A DNA stretch of 64,000 nucleotides from Tigriopus japonicus (lineage: Eukaryota > Arthropoda > Copepoda > Harpacticoida > Harpacticidae). Below the pieces are notes generated by a model that did not search any database, was not told the DNA's origin, and saw only the letters and a list, made by a program, of their open reading frames with translations. Below are positions 31,500-42,710 of the stretch, in pieces. The stretch lies in contig JAAGOF010000251.1 in NCBI GenBank assembly GCA_010645155.1, positions 1,048,010 to 1,112,009 on the forward strand, written 5' to 3'. A program made the position numbers and the translations under genes. Every line of letters starts with the position of its first letter. The stretch's first letter is position 1.

Positions 31500-33900
31500 A
31501 TTTAGGTCAGGGCTGGAAACATGTCTCTAGTTTCTTCGTTTTTGAACCTTCAATATTGGTCTGATTTTTGACTGGAAATAATTTAGTGACCAGAATTTTG
31601 TGATGCATGAACATGAATGAAACTGCTCAAAAGTTGTCAAAGGTCATGTAGTATGTTTTAACATCATCTGAAATATGATATTCGAGATTTAATTTTTTCC
31701 ATGAAGCATGCCATCTAGATTTAAGAACGCTACATCAGAACATTCGATGTACAATAATTCCTGAGACGCGATCCGTTTCATCATCATTTCAGCGTGGAAT
31801 CTCCCAATTGCCTTGAACTTTTTCTTCTTTTTTGTTCTTCTACTTTTGACCTTTACCCTAAAAACATCTTCAACAGAGAGTTTGTTGGTCAATAATAAGT
31901 AAGGACTAAACAAATCTATAAAAAACAAACCAAAGTTTTTGGGTTAGGGGGATTTTTTTTTGATATCTCATGATGTAATTGCCTTTATCTATCCACAATG
32001 ACCACTACGGAAAAACCTTTAAACATTCATTTGCAAGGCAAAGGCAACCACAACTTGAAGAAATATTGTTATTGAATTAATTAAAGAAAGATATCATCAT
32101 ATGTGTATCTCGGGACTACCATGTGCATTGCATATGCATATTTTGGCAACCCTTATGGACTTTACCGTCCACTTGGTTTGTTTATGTATATCCACTTCTA
32201 TGTAGGTAGATTACGTACGATAAAGTAAGTACGTCCGATTTTCAATAGTGATGGACCGAAAGGGCTCATAACCGAAACCGAAAGTTTCAGCCGAAAGAGG
32301 GCTTAACCGAAACCGAAACCGAAAGTAACCGACTACAAAATTGTATCAATGCAAATCCACCTTAAAAATTAAATTGCTCATTTAAATCTACATGCGCACA
32401 AGATATGGCGCAGTCGGCTCTCACATTTTAGGAACCGTCTTCAGTCAGCCCGTGATTTTAAAATTATGGAGTGTTATGTAAAAATTCTTCGTCCACGATA
32501 AAAACGATCAAACCACATCGCCAGGCGAACCAGGACAGCATTATCAACACTCCATAATTTTCATGCTCAGGTTTTATCCACGGACTTCTTGAGATCAGAG
32601 ACGGCTTGGCCACACTTCCATTGAGGGAGACTCCCAGCCCTACGAGGGACCCTTGCGGCGCAACTCTAAAGTTGAAACCGAAAAACGCACATGCTCAACC
32701 AAGCCCACTGGGCTCAAATCGACTTATCGGTTCCAAATTTGAAAGTAATCATCAATAGATGGCGGTGTTGACCATCAAATTACGCTTCTGGTTGGAATTT
32801 GCTTCCCTACGGGGATAAGTGTCAACTAACATAGGAATCTGACTTTCCTAATGAATCATTGAAGTTGCCATATTGGTGCCATAAGAGACAGGTTCATATT
32901 TGCACTTTCAAATAGAATCTTAGATATGGGGAAAGTTCACTTGGCATTGAATTTGTATATGATGCAACAACATCGTCATTTTTTTGGTGATTAATTTGTC
33001 CAAGTTGCTAAACTGTTTTTTGAACGGCAACCCTGTCCATGGAGCAACCGAGGAATAAAGGGATAGCCTTCAGTGTGGCCACTTGAAAGGAATGTTGAAC
33101 AAAAATTTCGGGATTGAACATCATGGATTGAAACAAAAAGCCCAGTCATTGATTAATAAAGAATTCAAATAATATATTGCCTTACAACACACAAGACTAT
33201 GTTCTTTTACTTTTGAAAAGATACAGCTAACTCAATATGATGATTTGATATGTGTCTTTTTTCGAAACGATTTTTTTACTTTGCATTTCAGCCACAATGC
33301 ATGCAAGATCACAACAATCACAACATCTCAAGTCCATAGATGTTAACAGATACGACATACTACCAGGTCTTAAAAGATTACTTCTTGCTGAAGACACAGA
33401 ATGTGAGGAAAATTGTTGATTTTCACTCTTCCAGTTTTCAGCTAAGGATGTCCAAATTTGATTGGTGACATTTAAGTGTATTAAAAGCGGCCAAAAATGT
33501 CTAACTAAGTATACTTAAACTAGCATTTATGATGCAAGGCGTCTCCCTATTCTACCTCGTGCCGAAAATTTCGAAGACTTTGTGTTGGCTCTTGAAAATG
33601 TTGCATACCGTAGCTGAATATCATCCTGTCCATAAAAGAATAGTCTATGGTCTCGCACAAAATTTACAAGTGTCCGATGTTTCGTAACATAGTCCCCAGG
33701 TCTCAAATTAGGCCACTTTCAAGAGATTTTTTCTTTCGGCCACCGGTTTTCAAATTCGGCTACTTTTGCCAAAAGTGGCCGAGGATTCGGCCACCTGGCA
33801 ACCCTGATCGAAATGGGTTGCCTTTTATCTTCCCACAACGACCACTGTAGAAAAAAACCTTTACACCTTCATTTGCTAGGCAAAGGCAACCACTACTTGA
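31500..33900. other. Intergenic stretch with repeat fragments
   Basis: No gene seen. At 32246-32340 a hAT-like end TAGTGATGGACCGAAAGGGC is followed by repeated ACCGAAA words, related to 40498-40979; no matching right end was found. Fragments ending in TGGCAACCCT occur near 32143, 33024 and 33797. Confidence 0.5.
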
Positions 33901-33929
33901 AGAAAGTCTTGCTATTAATAATATTTATG

Positions 33930-34235
33930 CTCCTACAAAGGAAGGGAGTAATGGCCAAAATCCGGCTAAGGGAGTTTCATTGTTTTGGCGACCCGAGGGC
34001 GTCAGCCCGAGGGGGGTCAATTAAAATGAAACGAGTGATGTCGGATCTTGACCATTCCTCCCTTCATTTGTGGGTGCATATGGTATTTTGTTGACCAACT
34101 TATCCTTTTTGGGACTTCCGTTACAATTTTTCAACCCTGAAAATCAGTTCAACCACGGACATTCGTACTATCTAGTATTGAGTAAGCATGCTTTGCTTAC
34201 TCAATACTGGTATTAGGAGCAAGCTCGGTTCACCC
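33930..34235 (+). repeat. Dispersed fold-back repeat, copy B
   Basis: Inverted relative to 11380-11660. It ends with a near-perfect hairpin AGTATTGAGTAAGCA / TGCTTACTCAATACT at about 34175-34213. The two GAAGGGAG segments near 33942 and 34052 (complement) form the larger fold-back. Confidence 0.7.
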
Positions 34236-34239
34236 GGTT

Positions 34240-34725
34240 CAAAGCTTTTTGTTTTTCAGACTTTGATTAAATGGTTATATTTAGAATTAGAAATATCCTT
34301 TAAAGAAATATTTGTTTGATGTGACTTCCAGTTAGTGTTAACACCCTCTTTCAGAAGAAACTTTTAGTTTTATTTAGTCACTTGAATTGCCAAGCACTGC
34401 TAAACAAATCAAAAATGGACAAGTCAAACTCCAACATCCTAGCAATTGATAAATAACTCCTCTTCGTTTTCTAGGTCTGAGACATACCTCACTGTGTTTG
34501 CAAATTTCTTTATTAACAGGAAATAAATTTTAAAGCAAAGTACCATGGAATGTTATTCAGTACGATGGGCCAAATGTTGATTAAGAGAATTGTGATTTGC
34601 ATTATTGTGATAGAACTATTTTTCAGACAAACCGTTTTCAATTTTTTGGTAAAAAACGGCAAAAGTGGCCAAAAGGCTTCCTTAGAACCTGGCAACCCTG
34701 ATTTCGATATTCAATTCGTGCTTAG
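34240..34725 (+). repeat. Dispersed repeat also present at 63600-63860
   Basis: Shared blocks: GTGACTTxCxGTTAxTGTT, AGAAGAAACTTTTxGTTT, CATTGCTAAAC-like, AAAAGTGGCCxAA, AACCTGGCAAxCCTG. This copy is longer because of unrelated sequence between about 34410 and 34630. Same orientation in both places. Confidence 0.6.
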
Positions 34726-35084
34726 ACTTGGCAGGCAACATCATGCATCTACAAATGGTAAATGAGCTGTGATGTCTTGGGGAGCTACTATATGCGTGGT
34801 ATGGGAGACATACAAGTTTGGAGATGTTACAAAGATGCACCAAAGGACCTGCCCTTCTTGTTTGTCTGTATGTATTTAAAGAAAAAGTTTTTTTTTACAC
34901 TTTTTATGACAAGTTCGACAAGTTTCAGATCGTTTTTCGGGTGAAGACTCGCCGAGCTTGATTCTGATCTTCAGCAAGATCAAGTTCTGGTGCATTGATC
35001 ACAGGGCGGATATTAGGAAATTTTTGTTGGACGAGTTACAGCTGTTGAAGAGCAAAGGTTGCATGTGAAAACTTGATATTTCCG

Positions 35085-35890
35085 AAGATTACAACTTAAG
35101 TTGTGCCCAAACAAACAACAAGTGACCCTGACTTCAACTTAGGGATGGGTGACAGCAATAATTTTGCACTCGACTCCGACACCAACACGGCAAGGTTGAC
35201 ACCAACGCCGCCACCAACATCTGTGTTGAAGTTGACCATCAACGTTGTGGTGTTGACATTGACACCGATAGCGTGTTCCTTATAATTAAGTTAAACAAAA
35301 TATGCCCTTCTGGACTGTAATATAGAGCACCAGTTTTGACAGACCTACCCATTCTAAAGACATTTAAGTTCATGTTAGTTCAACATAAAATGGAGAGAGA
35401 GAAAATAAGCTTACATTTTACAATAACCTAGCTGGGTGTCTGATTTTCTTGCTTTGCAAGTCTGTTCTTGGAGTTTGGTAAGCATTTATTTTTATGATGG
35501 AACAAAAATTAATGTTATTGGATTTTGTTTAGTCCTTCACATTTGCAATCAAAATTGGGATCAAGTTTTTGGGCGAGCAGTACGTTTTCCAAAAAAACGT
35601 TAAGCCTTAAAATGTCGGCACCAGAGGCCTGGTGTTGATGCCGACACCGAAAGCCCAAAAAGTTGGTGTCAACACCTTGGCACCGACACCTGCTTCTCAC
35701 CCATCCCTACTTCAACCCTACAAACGAAACGAACTTATTTGGGCACAACTGCTTGGGAAACGTCACAGCCAAAGGTCAGCTGGGGCCTGAAAATTGTCCA
35801 ACAAACTGATAGGCCTGTCTGCCCCAGCGTCTCCTCTCTGCCAACTCTGTGGCCTTGATCGATCAAGTGCCCGTATACCTTCAGACGCTC
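35085..35890 (+). mobile_element. Inverted-repeat element with a nested hAT (35140-35709), copy A
   Basis: Outer sequence GTTGTGCCCAAACAA near 35101 faces TTATTTGGGCACAAC near 35735. Inside is a hAT-type element with TAGGGATGGGTGA at both ends and octamers CTTCAACT and CTTCAACC flanking it. Its subterminal regions carry GACACC-type repeats. The whole arrangement recurs inverted at 57790-58640. Downstream homology continues to about 35870 (GTCTGCCCCAGCGTCTCCTC). Confidence 0.75.
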
Positions 35891-35943
35891 ATTACAGTGC
35901 GACAAGTTTCGCATCTTTTTTGTGAAATATGGATAACTTCTTG

Positions 35944-36764
35944 AGGGTTCCAGGATTACTCGGTACATGGGATAACTCAACACTGGATACATGGGATAAC
36001 TCAACACTGGATAATTGGGTGCCGCGGAAAATTCGGTACACCGGAAAACTGGGTACAACGGAAAACTCGGTACAAGAAGATTCAGCACAAGATAACTGGG
36101 TACACCGGATAACTGGGTACAGCGAAAAACTATGTACAAGAGGATTCAGTACAAGATAACTGGGTATACCAGATAATTAGGTGCTTTGGATAACTGCATC
36201 ATCAGGATGGGAAAACTGGCAAAAATGGAAAAGTGAGTGTCAGGATGATGGATGTTAGAAAAAGATTATTTGAAATAGACTGAAGGCAACTATGTTAAAA
36301 TGCCGTTCTCAAAACGTTTTTGAAAGCATTAAAAATATATCCTTCAGGTTTTGGCTCGAAGACTGATGTGATAAACACGCCAAGTCCTTGAATAAACTTT
36401 TCACAATTGAGGGGTCTAAAGACGTGTTTCCCATTTCACCGGATTTTTGCCACTGTTTATAGAACGGTGCCACGACAAATATGGTCAATAATCCATGACT
36501 CAAATAATTTGGTATACCCTCTTATCTGGTTTGCCCACTTATCCAGTGTACCCACTTACTCGGTGTACCCAGTTATCTTGTACTAAATCTTTTTGTATCG
36601 GGTTTTCCATTGTACCTAGTTATCCGGTGTACCGAGTTATCTTGTGCTGAATCTTCCTGTACCGAGTTTAGCGCTGTACCCAGTTTTCCGGTGTACCGAG
36701 TTTTCCGCGGTACTCAGTTATCCAGTGTTGAATTATCCTATGTACTGAGTTATTCTGGAACCCT
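35944..36764. mobile_element. Palindromic element whose ~250-bp arms are built of 17-bp units
   Basis: Ends AGGGTTCCAG and CTGGAACCCT. The left arm to about 36205 is a run of units of form ACTSGGTACANCGGAWA (17 bp) with two 30-bp variants (around GATTCAGCACAAGATA). The right arm 36513-36764 is the inverted equivalent. CTTCTTGAG and CTACTTGAG near the ends may be a target-site duplication. No ORF of note in the ~300-bp centre. Confidence 0.75.
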
Positions 36765-36766
36765 AC

Positions 36767-37206
36767 TTGAGGTCTTTAAGATTTTTGACAACTGTTGACG
36801 CCGGAAGCAGCTTGTCAACCTTGGATGTAATAGATGCCCTCAAAAACTCCTATGGAACACTGCCATTGGCAGTGGCTCGTGATGCGATGGATGTTATATG
36901 TGAAGGTTCAGGCCTAAGCGGGATGCCGGCGATTTCAAAACTGGGGGGAAACGTCAAGTCGCCCATAAAAAACTACCCATAGCGGTGGAAATCTTTGTCC
37001 GAACTTGTCAAAACGCTGAATTATTGGTGGTTGTGGTGGCTAACGCAATTGTGGGGCTGGTGGACGACTGTCCCACCTTGATTATCCGAAAAAAGGACTA
37101 TGGAGTTCTTGAAGCCTACACTGCAACCTCTTCGGTGTTGTTCCTGGCCACTAATGTTAAAGAGGTCTTAAAGATTGGCACTGCGGTCTACATATCACTT
37201 GTTTAA
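36767..37206 (+). pseudogene. Unrecognised ORF pair, possibly one gene with a frameshift
   Basis: Codons from 36767 give TTVDAGSSLSTLDVIDAL and AVARDAMDVICEG up to a stop at 36980. From 36985 another frame gives VRTCQNAELLVVVVANAIVG, CPTLIIRKKDYGVLEAY and a stop at 37204. The two join if one base is gained or lost near 36970. Composition is protein-like and lacks the low complexity of neighbouring repeats, but no domain is recognised. It sits directly beside the palindrome at 35944-36764. Confidence 0.3.
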
Positions 37207-37209
37207 GTT

Positions 37210-38480
37210 GATGTTTCTTTCCCAAATGTTTGAGTAGAAGCATTCATCAAGTTTTGATTGCAAGCCAATAGAACGCTCTCTATGGTTCTTTTAGACATGA
37301 AATATTTAGATAAACACTGTTAATTATGGTTTTCATTTCAGAGGGACTTAGCAGATAAGTTTTGTGAGCTATTGTTATCTTGGAGAAATATTAAGGCATG
37401 TTGAATTTTTTTTATTAAAAACTTGATTGCTCTTTTGAGCAAACCGACTCACCACAGAATTCTCTTCAAGAAATTGACAAACGCAAAACAGCTTACAAAA
37501 TTTTGAGGTTCATCAGCTGTAAGCTGAGAACATCTTTTTCTTGTTTTGATTTCCATAGAGTGACCGCACATCATGCATTGAAATCTGCCTCCTCTCTATC
37601 GTGGATCAAGACGAGCTTGATGAATAAAGTTTTTTAAAGAGCGGAAAACTCGAACCCTTAATCTTGGCAAGCTGCTTAAACAGTTTTCTCTTTGTTTTGA
37701 TACTGTCGCTTGATCAGCTAATGCAAAGTCAATCCACAAATAACCCCCTGATTTGTTGTTTTGACTATCATTGATCCAAGGGGCAATCGTATATTGTCCT
37801 TTGGCCAATTCTCAAATCATGACACATCAAATTTAAGAATAAGAGCCTAAAGGGATCAATTTCTTAGTAAGTAGAACTTCATAGTTTCCAATTGTGTTCC
37901 AAAATGGCACCAGTAACACAATTCAAAATAATATTTCGTGCCCAGGTCCTGGCGAAAACAAGCAATAGCTTATCCAGGATCTGAGGAATATTTATGCGTG
38001 TTCATGTGTGTTACTTATTGTGTATTGAAGGCAACACCTCAATTTTTATGATGTAAACAAACTGACACAAACATGTTCCTGAAATAAATAATCATCATCA
38101 TTAAATCATTTTGATGTTCTTTTCTAGCCTGGCAAAAAAAGTGAAAAATGTAAAAGTAGTTTATAAACAACTGATCAACATATTTTATTTTGTAAGCCTT
38201 CTTCGTTTGTAAGGTATTATATGTATTATAAGGTAAGCCTTATTAGGAAGGTAGAAATAAGAGATTTTGTCATGATCGCCAACAGGCAAAAATTAATGTG
38301 TCATACTGTAAGTGGAACAAAAATTAAAGACCAATTCACGTTTCAAGAATGTTTCATTTATCATCAACAGTAAAGAAAGCCAAATCGAGAAGCGTACGCT
38401 CTTTCTCTCTTCTTTAGTGTTGCTACCTAAGTAAGTATGGATTAAGTATGGATTATCTGGATGAATTACTTTTAAGTTTT
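37210..38480. other. Intergenic stretch without a recognisable gene
   Basis: A+T-rich sequence downstream of the P450 gene. No ORF longer than about 70 codons and no repeat structure that I could match elsewhere in the window. Confidence 0.4.
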
Positions 38481-38487
38481 GGGCATT

Positions 38488-39975
38488 TCACACTCTTTTT
38501 ACCAACTTTAATTTAAAGGGGTAAGGTTTGCTTAAAGCTGTGGGTATGGGGATCTCTCTGATGGGTTGATTATTTTCGGGTTTTATATCAAAGTGGTGAA
38601 GCAAACGAGTGACATATATGAAAAGTTCTGCTTTTGCCAATGTTTCGCCCAAGCAACGACGTTTTCCCACCCCAAATGGAATCCCGTTGGGAGAAGGTGA
38701 GAACTTGCCATCCTTGATGTGCCTCTCAGGCTTGAATTCTTCCGGATTCTCAAATACCTCCGGATTATTCAAGGCTCTCCCAATATTTGGAAGAATGACT
38801 GTACCTTTGGGAATGAAATAACCCTTGAAATAGCAATCTTTGTTGGCTTGACGAAATAGTGAGAGTGGAGCTACGTTTGCCTTTCGTTGGACTTCAAGGA
38901 TAAAGGCCTCAACCAGAGGAACTTTTGTTCGCTCTGAGTAGCTAATCAATCGGTTCGCACCTGTCACTTCATGGATATCTTCGCGCAATAACTTTTGCAA
39001 TTCTGGCCGGTTGGCCAACAACAGCACGGCCCAAGTTAATGTTAAGCTAATGGTCGTGCTTCCCGCGGCGAACAAATCCAGCATGATTGCCACCAAATTC
39101 GAAATTCCCTCTTCTCCTTGAAAACTAGCTCCACTTTCCGGCTGAGCTTGATGTTGTAGGTAAGCATCAATAAAGTCACGAGGAATGTCGCCCAATTCAA
39201 AATCAGCCTTATGGCTTTGAATTGCGCCCATGCAGACATCTTCCATTGAGTTAAAAATTATTGACAACTTGACAATACCCAACTGGTCGGCCAGTTTGGC
39301 TGCCGTTGGAACTATTTGGGCCAAGAATCCGAGAGGAGAGGCGCCCACATCCTCAAACTGCCCCAAAAGTGTGTTAATTTTGATGATTCTTGGGTCGTCC
39401 AGTGCAATGGTCTCACTCGTTAAGACTTGCCACAAAGCATTGATAATAGATATTTCAAAAATGTTGCAGATGCTCACTAGTTGTTCATTATCTGAGAGTT
39501 TCCTGAGATGTTGGCATAACAACTCGGCTTGATCTTCAATCACTTGTTCCAAATTGGCTTTTCCAAATCCAAAGTCTTTCAATTTATGAAGGGTAAATCG
39601 TCGTTGCTCAGTCCAATTAATCCCATTACTAAATCCAATGCCAGGCAAGTCCCCATTTTTGAGCAAATATTTTCGGAATTCGGGCAAGAACATAGGCCTA
39701 TCCATCATTTCCTCTTTGGTGCAAGCTTCTTGGATCATGGCCATATCACTGATCAAAACTGCCCTCATGGGACCCAAATAGAATCCCACCACATCACCAT
39801 ACTTTATCCGGAGTTTGTCCAAGCCATCCACAATGTTTGAACCTAAAGTGAGCGAGTCTCCCAAAAGTGGAAGAGATAGTCTAGGTCCAGGTGGAAATCC
39901 GCGGGGATGAAGGAATTTGAACGTCCACCACCAAATCAAAACGGCCAAAAACAAAAGTAACACGACGAACAACAT
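38488..39975 (-). CDS. Cytochrome P450, CYP2-clan-like, intronless
   Basis: Single exon, 495 residues. An N-terminal membrane anchor (LFVVLLLFLAVLIWWW) is followed by the proline hinge GFPPGP, C-helix WTEQRR, I-helix AAGSTTISLTLTWAVL, K-helix EVQR (ExxR), PERH, and the heme loop PFGVGKRRCLGE with ligand Cys441. Architecture fits an endoplasmic-reticulum monooxygenase of the CYP2 clan. Oddities: the I-helix acid normally found in AGxE/DTT is Thr, and no intron interrupts the gene although neighbours are intron-rich. Start is the first Met before the anchor. Substrate cannot be inferred. The frame is intact over its full length. Confidence 0.95.
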   Translation of the reverse strand: MLFVVLLLFLAVLIWWWTFKFLHPRGFPPGPRLSLPLLGDSLTLGSNIVDGLDKLRIKYGDVVGFYLGPMRAVLISDMAMIQEACTKEEMMDRPMFLPEFRKYLLKNGDLPGIGFSNGINWTEQRRFTLHKLKDFGFGKANLEQVIEDQAELLCQHLRKLSDNEQLVSICNIFEISIINALWQVLTSETIALDDPRIIKINTLLGQFEDVGASPLGFLAQIVPTAAKLADQLGIVKLSIIFNSMEDVCMGAIQSHKADFELGDIPRDFIDAYLQHQAQPESGASFQGEEGISNLVAIMLDLFAAGSTTISLTLTWAVLLLANRPELQKLLREDIHEVTGANRLISYSERTKVPLVEAFILEVQRKANVAPLSLFRQANKDCYFKGYFIPKGTVILPNIGRALNNPEVFENPEEFKPERHIKDGKFSPSPNGIPFGVGKRRCLGETLAKAELFIYVTRLLHHFDIKPENNQPIREIPIPTALSKPYPFKLKLVKRV

Positions 39976-40179
39976 GATAACTTAAGTGTTTTCAAAATCA
40001 AAGAAAAAAAGTTGTAGCCGAAAGGTTTAGTTGGGTTCAGTCTAAAGGTATTCATTCAAGCAGTGCCTCCAGAAGTTCAAGATCAAACTGCGCAAGAAAA
40101 ATTGGCCAAAAGCGCAAGAAAAGCGCAAGATCTTTGATGAAACATGAGAAAACGCAAAAAAAAACGCAAGACTCCAAAT

Positions 40180-40260
40180 TCTTTTTTTTTTGGGGGGGGG
40201 GGCGGATTTTCTAATACCGCTACAATGAATGGGATTCTCTGTAAAGAGAGTTAATGATTA
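40180..40260 (-). mobile_element. SINE 3' fragment (same family as 51005-51170)
   Basis: GCGGATTTTCTAATACCGCT and GGGATTCTCTGTAAA resemble the tail region of the SINE at 51005-51060. A G-run and T-run precede it on the plus strand. Confidence 0.45.
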
Positions 40261-40497
40261 ATATAGTTTATATAATTACCATTTATATGAATTATGAAAA
40301 TTATGAACATGAATTCATACTTTTTAGAGCATTTAGTATAATGCAATTGTTGAAAAGTGTTCAAAATTTTCGATGCAATAATTGTCTCTTACATTTTATT
40401 GTTTGGTGGTTCTTGTCATGTGTTTGAGTGAACGGAGTACATTTAAATAAATCATTTGAAACATTGTTTTATTCGCCTAATGGATAAGTTCATATAA

Positions 40498-40979
40498 CAG
40501 TGATGGTGGACCGACACCAAAAGTGTATGCCAAAAGAGGGCGTAACCAAAACCAATACCGAAAAAAAGCTGGCTACAAAACTATATTAATATAAAATCAG
40601 TCTTAAAAATTTCAATTCCTTATGTGCTCAATGTTGGGGAAACATATTTTTTTGCAATAAAAGGAAACTTAAGTTTCCGAGGTTTTTGGACCAAAACATC
40701 TTCAAGTTTGAGGTCAAGCTCCATTCTTCATAATTAGTGCGAGAAAAAAAAGGTTTTTTTGGAGTCGAGCAGAGTTTCCAGACGTTTCAGAGGGTAGGGT
40801 CAGCTGTTGTCGACGCGTGCAAAGAGAGAGAACAAGCTGTTTCCAGCCCTCTAGATTTTCTGCTCAACGGCAAATCAACATTTTTCTTTCAGCTCTATTC
40901 ATAATGCATTGCAGGTGTTGGTTTCTGTGGTGATAACCAAAACCGAAATTTCTGCCGAAGGAGTTTGCGGCCCATCACT
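40498..40979. mobile_element. hAT-like element with ACCGAAA subterminal repeats
   Basis: Left end CAGTGATGGTGGACCGACACC; right end, inward, AAGTGATGGGCCGCAAAC. ACCAAAACC and ACCGAAA words lie near both ends. Related to the fragment at 32246-32340. No clear target-site duplication. Confidence 0.55.
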
Positions 40980-42005
40980 TAATTAAAGAGAGAGAGACAA
41001 AAAACCAATACAGTCGCTAAAAATTGGTCGAATAAAACATTCATATAATGGAGATGCTCACTCACTTAAAGGAGTACTCACGTATTAGAGAGTTGATTGT
41101 ACAAAAAATACAAAATAGTCATTCAAAACACACAAGCAAGGTACAAGTTATATCAGAGCTCCACTACAAAGCAAGAGTACCAATGTCAATCTCAATTTGA
41201 ATTAAAAATCAACAATAATCATGAAAAAATGTGGTCATTTTGAAAATAGTGCCTAAACTTTTTTCTTATTAATTCTAAATCTATCATAACAATTCTGGTT
41301 TATTTGTTATTTTCTTAAAATCTCAAACGTAAAACTTCTTGTCACAAACAAAATCTTTAATTCAAACAAATTTGGAATTTTCCCAAGACCTTGCAAAAAT
41401 GCATTGATTTTATCAAACTTTGATGGCATAGGAATTTTTGGCAGGCACGTTTCAGATTTAAATATTGATGGTTATTTACCTCTGAACATTTTTATTTTGT
41501 TTGATGGTGCAAGTTTTAATTATTTTTCTCGGACCTGAAAAGTGCAAGATGTTTGACAAAAGTAAGTACAAGGCGTCAGAGCCCCCCAAAAACGCCCAAA
41601 CCAGAACCCAAAAGCGCAAGTTTTGCGCAAAAGCGCAAGATATGGAAGCACTGTATAATTCAAGCTACACCAGCTCAAGGGGGGGGGGGGCGTCACCTGT
41701 CTTGCAGGGATGGCAAATTTGGCAGAAAAAGGTAGAATATGGCAGAAAGTGGTTGGAAATGGCCGCTTTTGGACAAAAGTACGCATAGACTGATGTTCAA
41801 CTACAATTCTGTGTTTGTGGAATAAGATTTAAAGAGTCAAATGTTATTAAAGTTTACACAAATAGTATAGAATAACAACTATTAACTCAAAATCAATTAT
41901 AAACATCATTGTTGATGCTAAAACAACTAGAGTAACACATTGTTTTTGAAAACATAAATCAATATCAATGTCATTACTTAGTCTATATCTCAAGGAAGTA
42001 AAGCT
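40980..42005. other. Intergenic stretch with low-complexity and repeat fragments
   Basis: No gene. Around 41600-41780 GCGCAAG words and a 12-base G run recur in a pattern like 40090-40200, followed by TGGCAGAAA motifs. Confidence 0.4.
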
Positions 42006-42009
42006 GCTA

Positions 42010-42710
42010 ATAAGTGGTATGTTAAGCGTGCGCTAAGGTGTACTAGTAGCATTGACTTCAAGTCAACTTCAAGTAAACCCTCTCACTATTTGACCTTAAC
42101 CAGGAACCACTGTACTTCAGGACGGATTTCAAAAATACACACTAGGTCCGATCATTGTACTAAAATGTGAGGTTTTTGCAACAAATATATTGTTCTGTTG
42201 AATTTCCATTGTACTAATCGGACCTAGTGTGTATTTTGAAAGTAATCCTGGCTTGAGCCATCCTTGCCTTAACATAAGGTTTGATCGACGAGAAGCATGA
42301 CTGGAAGCATGCGAAGAGGGAAGTTCTCTGGCGTCGTTGAAGCATTCCCATTCGAACACTTCAACGCCGATCGAACCAACTCCAAGCGAACTTTGATTCA
42401 GTGTTTCTTCGAACTCGCTGTCAAAAATTGCACGCCCCCTGACCTGTTCCTGAGCGCGGAGTTGAAAAGGGTGCAAGGAAGAGACAAAAGGAGAAATGTG
42501 GGGTAGCCACAGACCATGTAATTATATGATCTGTGGGGGTAGCTGAAGTCAGGAGGTGACGGCTATGAAAGCGGGCGAGCGAACGATCATAAATGTTCGG
42601 GAATTTCAAGATCGAAACGGACCGTCACATTCGAGAAAAGCCATATCGATGGAGAAAATCAGGCAAGCACACTCTGAAGTAAACTTGCAAGTCAACTATC
42701 GACCTTTGCC
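42010..42710 (+). repeat. Dispersed repeat, copy A, carrying a MITE
   Basis: Direct repeat of 48690-49180: GTAGCATTGACTTCAAGTCA, GACGAGAAGCATG, TTCAACGCCGATCGAACCAA and CAAGCACACTCTG are shared in the same order. This copy is longer because of the insert at 42101-42266. Confidence 0.75.
42101..42266. mobile_element. 166-bp hairpin MITE inside a dispersed repeat
   Basis: CCTTAAC lies on both sides (42094-42100 and 42267-42273). The arms share TACACACTAGGTCCGAT. The related repeat at 48690 lacks the insert (TTTGACCATAACATGAGG is continuous), giving a natural empty site. A related piece, AGAACCACTGTATTAGAGGA, is at 51181. Confidence 0.75.

Noticed and set aside
31689..31928. 79-codon minus-strand ORF upstream of the deoxynucleoside kinase
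   Set aside because: Lysine-rich low-complexity sequence without motifs or splice signals linking it to the kinase gene.
35944..36205. CRISPR-like array
   Set aside because: Regular 17-bp units have no unique spacers, lie in inverted arms and are in a eukaryotic genome.
39529..39840. 103-codon plus-strand ORF
   Set aside because: Antisense shadow of the intact cytochrome P450.
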